Of a DNA stretch of 24,339 bases, positions 22,555 through 24,339 are shown one piece after another. Source of the DNA: Alphaproteobacteria bacterium (GTDB taxonomy: Bacteria > Pseudomonadota > Alphaproteobacteria > CAAHEQ01 > UBA3637); the NCBI GenBank assembly GCA_900772625.1, contig CAAHEQ010000098.1:1-24339 (forward strand), in the 5' to 3' direction. A model generated the notes under the pieces. It was given only the letters and a program-made list of their open reading frames with translations. It searched no databases and was not told where the DNA came from. Position 1 is the stretch's first letter. Every line of letters begins with the position of its first letter. The position numbers and the translations under genes were made by a program.

Positions 22555-22794
22555 ATGGAAGAAATGCAATATATTGCTCAAGCAGCAAAGTACCTGTCTA
22601 TTGGTATTTGTTCTTTGGTGATGATTTCGGTTGCCAAGTGGGTGGCGGAGATTTGGATTACCATTATCACGTCCGTCAGCCGTAATCCGAGCATTAAAAA
22701 CGACATTACATTGTTCGCCTATATCGGCGCAGCGATGACCGAAGCGATTGCGCTTTATGCATTGGGTTTGGGCTTGATTATGTTCTTTTTGTAA
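22555..22794 (+). CDS. atpE: ATP synthase subunit c, divergent first helix
   Basis: A 79-residue hairpin that forms the rotating ring. The loop RNPSIK and second helix (GAAMTEAIALYALGLGLIMFF) are normal, with the proton-carrying Glu63. The first helix is not: where relatives such as Rhodospirillum carry a run of alternating glycines (IGMIGSGIGVGNIW), this protein has LVMISVAKWVAEIW, with no glycine. It brings in Lys28 and Glu32, four residues apart, as well as Trp29 and Trp34. The length and gap-free alignment argue against a sequencing error. Position in the operon (3 bases after atpB, 15 before b') is typical. Confidence 0.93.
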   Translation: MEEMQYIAQAAKYLSIGICSLVMISVAKWVAEIWITIITSVSRNPSIKNDITLFAYIGAAMTEAIALYALGLGLIMFFL

Positions 22795-22809
22795 TAAAAG
22801 GAGCTCTTA

Positions 22810-23289
22810 ATGCCTCAGTTTGGTTTTTATCCGTCACAGATATTTTGGCTTTTGATATGCTTTGCGGTGCTGTTCATCGCGATGAAGTACTTTCTGTTGC
22901 CACCTATCGAGGCGGTGCTGAAGCAACGTGAGGACAAAATGAAGGACATTTTGCGCCAAGCAGACAAGCTGTCCAGTAAGGCAGAGCAAATCGAAAAGGC
23001 GTATCAACAATATATCGATAAAGCCTATCAATACGCGGCACAAGTGTCGCAGACGGCGCACGATGAGATTGCGGCAGACTATGCCACGCAGGAGGAACGC
23101 TTGCTGAAAACTTTGCGCAAAGATACGAAAAAAGTCGAACAGGAACTGAAAGCTCAGGATCGCCTGATGGCCTCTAAGCGCGAGACAATTATTTACAATT
23201 TTGCGCAAATTGTGTTGCACGTTTTGTACCGCATTAAACGCCCTGAAAAGACTTTGCAGGAGCAAGTCGAAAAGTATTTAAAGGAATAG
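22810..23289 (+). CDS. atpF': ATP synthase subunit b'
   Basis: One half of the heterodimeric peripheral stalk found in alphaproteobacteria and cyanobacteria. The N-terminal membrane helix begins MPQFGFYPSQIFWLLICFAVLF, matching the b' pattern PQFdp..QIfWL; LLPPIEAVLKQRE follows, and the remainder (about 35-155) is a charged helix for the coiled coil. It lacks the MP-rich turn of true b subunits. It comes first of the two b-type genes, which is the usual order (b' then b). AAAGGAG precedes ATG. 159 residues. Confidence 0.92.
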   Translation: MPQFGFYPSQIFWLLICFAVLFIAMKYFLLPPIEAVLKQREDKMKDILRQADKLSSKAEQIEKAYQQYIDKAYQYAAQVSQTAHDEIAADYATQEERLLKTLRKDTKKVEQELKAQDRLMASKRETIIYNFAQIVLHVLYRIKRPEKTLQEQVEKYLKE

Positions 23290-23292
23290 GCT

Positions 23293-23838
23293 ATGCAAGA
23301 TTTCGTTTCCTTCTTTGACAGTCCAGAACTTTGGAAAGCCGTTGCTTTTGTCGCCAGTATTTTGCTGGTTGTCTTTCCCGCTTACCACGCGTGTATAAAG
23401 CTTGTCAAATCGCGCGCGATGCAAATCGCGGACAAGATGGAGGAGGCTTTAAGGATACGCCGTGAAGCGGAGGAAGTCTTGGCAAAAGCGCAAAGCAAAG
23501 CTTTTCATCAGGAAACCGAGCGCAAGCAAATCATTCAAAACGCGCTGAAAGAAGCGCACGCGATGAAATCCGATGCTGCGGTGGCGTTGAAAAAGGACTT
23601 GAAAAAGAAAAAGCAAGAATCACTTGACCGCGTCCGTCAAATTCGACAAAATGGCTATACGCAGTTGCGTGATAAAATCATTACTTCGGCCGTCAAAACG
23701 ACAAAGGAGATTATGTTGCATTCATCTTGTGAAAAAGAGCAGGGCGCTTTTATGAACGCCAGTTTGTCTGAGCTTGAAGAATGCTTGACTGTGAAGGAAA
23801 ATCAAGACAAGCTGAAATCAGCTGCCTTAGAAAATTAA
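23293..23838 (+). CDS. atpF: ATP synthase subunit b
   Basis: Second half of the peripheral stalk. One N-terminal membrane helix (about 12-33, LWKAVAFVASILLVVFPAY) and a long charged, alanine- and lysine-rich helix with ADKMEEALRIRREAEEVLAKA, typical of b. 181 residues. The residues after 140 (including two cysteines near ECL and SSC) are less conserved. It begins 3 bases after the b' stop, with AAGGAAT as ribosome binding site, so b' and b are co-translated. The F1 genes are not in the window, as usual for alphaproteobacteria, where F0 and F1 operons are separate. Confidence 0.9.
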   Translation: MQDFVSFFDSPELWKAVAFVASILLVVFPAYHACIKLVKSRAMQIADKMEEALRIRREAEEVLAKAQSKAFHQETERKQIIQNALKEAHAMKSDAAVALKKDLKKKKQESLDRVRQIRQNGYTQLRDKIITSAVKTTKEIMLHSSCEKEQGAFMNASLSELEECLTVKENQDKLKSAALEN

Positions 23839-23853
23839 TAAAAAGAGGAAATT

Positions 23854-24102
23854 ATGTTTAACTTTATGAATAAAAATAAATCTCAATCTGGTGCAACTTC
23901 AGACACTTCTGTCCAATCGGGCGATGTGTATATTAAAAATGATCGCGTGCCGTCCACTTTTGTGGTAGACCGCATTTTGGACTTTTCGCCTGCGCCGTTG
24001 CATGTACGCTTAAAAGAAGTTGGCGGCAATCAACGCACGGTGACGGTTGCTTTGCAAACGCTTAAAGACGAACACTTTTGGCATTTGGCTGAAAAGTTAT
24101 AA
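23854..24102 (+). CDS. small protein of unknown function after atpF
   Basis: An 82-residue cytoplasmic protein I cannot name. After a polar, Ser/Thr/Gln-rich first 25 residues, it has the segment DVYIKNDRVPSTFVVDRILDF, then a beta-rich part with PLHVRLKEVGGNQRTVTVALQTLKD and HFWHLAEKL. This looks like a small beta domain with a conserved Pro-Leu-His-Val-Arg-Leu motif; similar short proteins, also unannotated, occur in alphaproteobacteria as far as I recall. AGAGGAA lies 5-6 bases upstream of ATG, 15 bases after atpF, so it is probably read from the F0 transcript. No link with ATP synthase is established. Confidence 0.65.
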   Translation: MFNFMNKNKSQSGATSDTSVQSGDVYIKNDRVPSTFVVDRILDFSPAPLHVRLKEVGGNQRTVTVALQTLKDEHFWHLAEKL

Positions 24103-24166
24103 AAAAATCCGCAAACTTTACACTTTATTAACTAAAAGCACGGTTAAATAATCGGCAGAGGTGGAA

Positions 24167-24307
24167 ATGGAAAAATTTTTAATTGCCGATTCTGTTGATT
24201 TAGATAAAGTTTCACGCGTAGCTGAACAAAACGGTTTTACGCTGTTTCCGTCTGCGGCCGAGCCTTTTTTAAGCGCAACGACAAAAGATAATTTACCCGA
24301 TCATTAA
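24167..24307 (+). CDS. possible 46-residue small protein
   Basis: ATG at 24167 with a good AGAGG ribosome binding site 5 bases before it opens a 46-codon frame ending in TAA. It reads MEKFLIADSVDLDKVSRVAE, then QNGFTLFPSAAEPFLSATTK, then DNLPDH. It is acidic, has no signal peptide or membrane helix and no motif I know. The spacing and ribosome binding site favour a real gene; the length and lack of a known family argue for caution. Confidence 0.4.
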   Translation: MEKFLIADSVDLDKVSRVAEQNGFTLFPSAAEPFLSATTKDNLPDH

Positions 24308-24314
24308 AACCACC

Positions 24315-24331
24315 GTCTCCACAGTTGAGAC
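24315..24331. terminator. hairpin at the window end
   Basis: GTCTC (24315-24319) and GAGAC (24327-24331) around a 7-base loop, 7 bases after the small frame's stop. It may be the start of a terminator; any T-run would lie near or past the window end, so it cannot be judged. Confidence 0.25.
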
Positions 24332-24339
24332 AGTAACAG

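Overview
The window looks like chromosomal DNA from an alphaproteobacterium with a modest G+C content and compact gene packing. The evidence is the gene order and protein style: yqeY-dnaG-rpoD, lepB-rnc-era-recO, a DUF721/DciA-type gene next to a DsbA-type gene, an F0 operon with separate b' and b subunits, an ELM1-family protein, and OprB-type porin features. The closest fit in style is an uncultured, host-associated alphaproteobacterium. That placement is an inference and no database was consulted.

Layout. 1-742: two small envelope genes, the first cut by the window edge. 743-1337: a gene-free stretch with two strong palindromes that share a 16-bp core. 1338-6694 (minus strand): yqeY, dnaG, rpoD and a proline iminopeptidase-like gene, with a promoter whose -10 lies in a perfect dyad. 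6885-11374: an envelope/secretion block holding an OprB-type porin, a secreted HExxH protein behind a near-consensus promoter with a long interrupted dyad, a proline-rich secreted protein, an alpha/beta-hydrolase lipoprotein and a small convergent secreted protein. 11491-12953: a dCMP deaminase-like protein and an ELM1-family protein. 13047-14635 (minus): a CDF cation exporter overlapping a DUF502 membrane protein. 14786-15754: a zinc-finger-less DnaJ-type co-chaperone. 15824-18920 (minus): lepB-rnc-era-recO, every junction overlapping. 19000-21496: tgt, a DUF721/DciA-like gene and a membrane-anchored DsbA-type protein. 21509-23838: the F0 operon atpI-atpB-atpE-b'-b. It is followed by two small unknown genes up to the window end.

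Most of the window is housekeeping: replication initiation and transcription (dnaG, rpoD, DciA-like), RNA processing (rnc, era, tgt), protein export and folding (lepB, DsbA, DnaJ) and energy (F0). The points most worth a second look are the c subunit of the ATP synthase, whose first helix has lost all its conserved glycines and gained Lys and Glu; the secreted HExxH protein with its dyad-bearing promoter; the paired palindromes at 802-835 and 1026-1067; the dyad over the yqeY promoter; and the shared -10 between lepB and tgt. I did not find a CRISPR array, an insertion sequence, a prophage, a tRNA or an rRNA gene.
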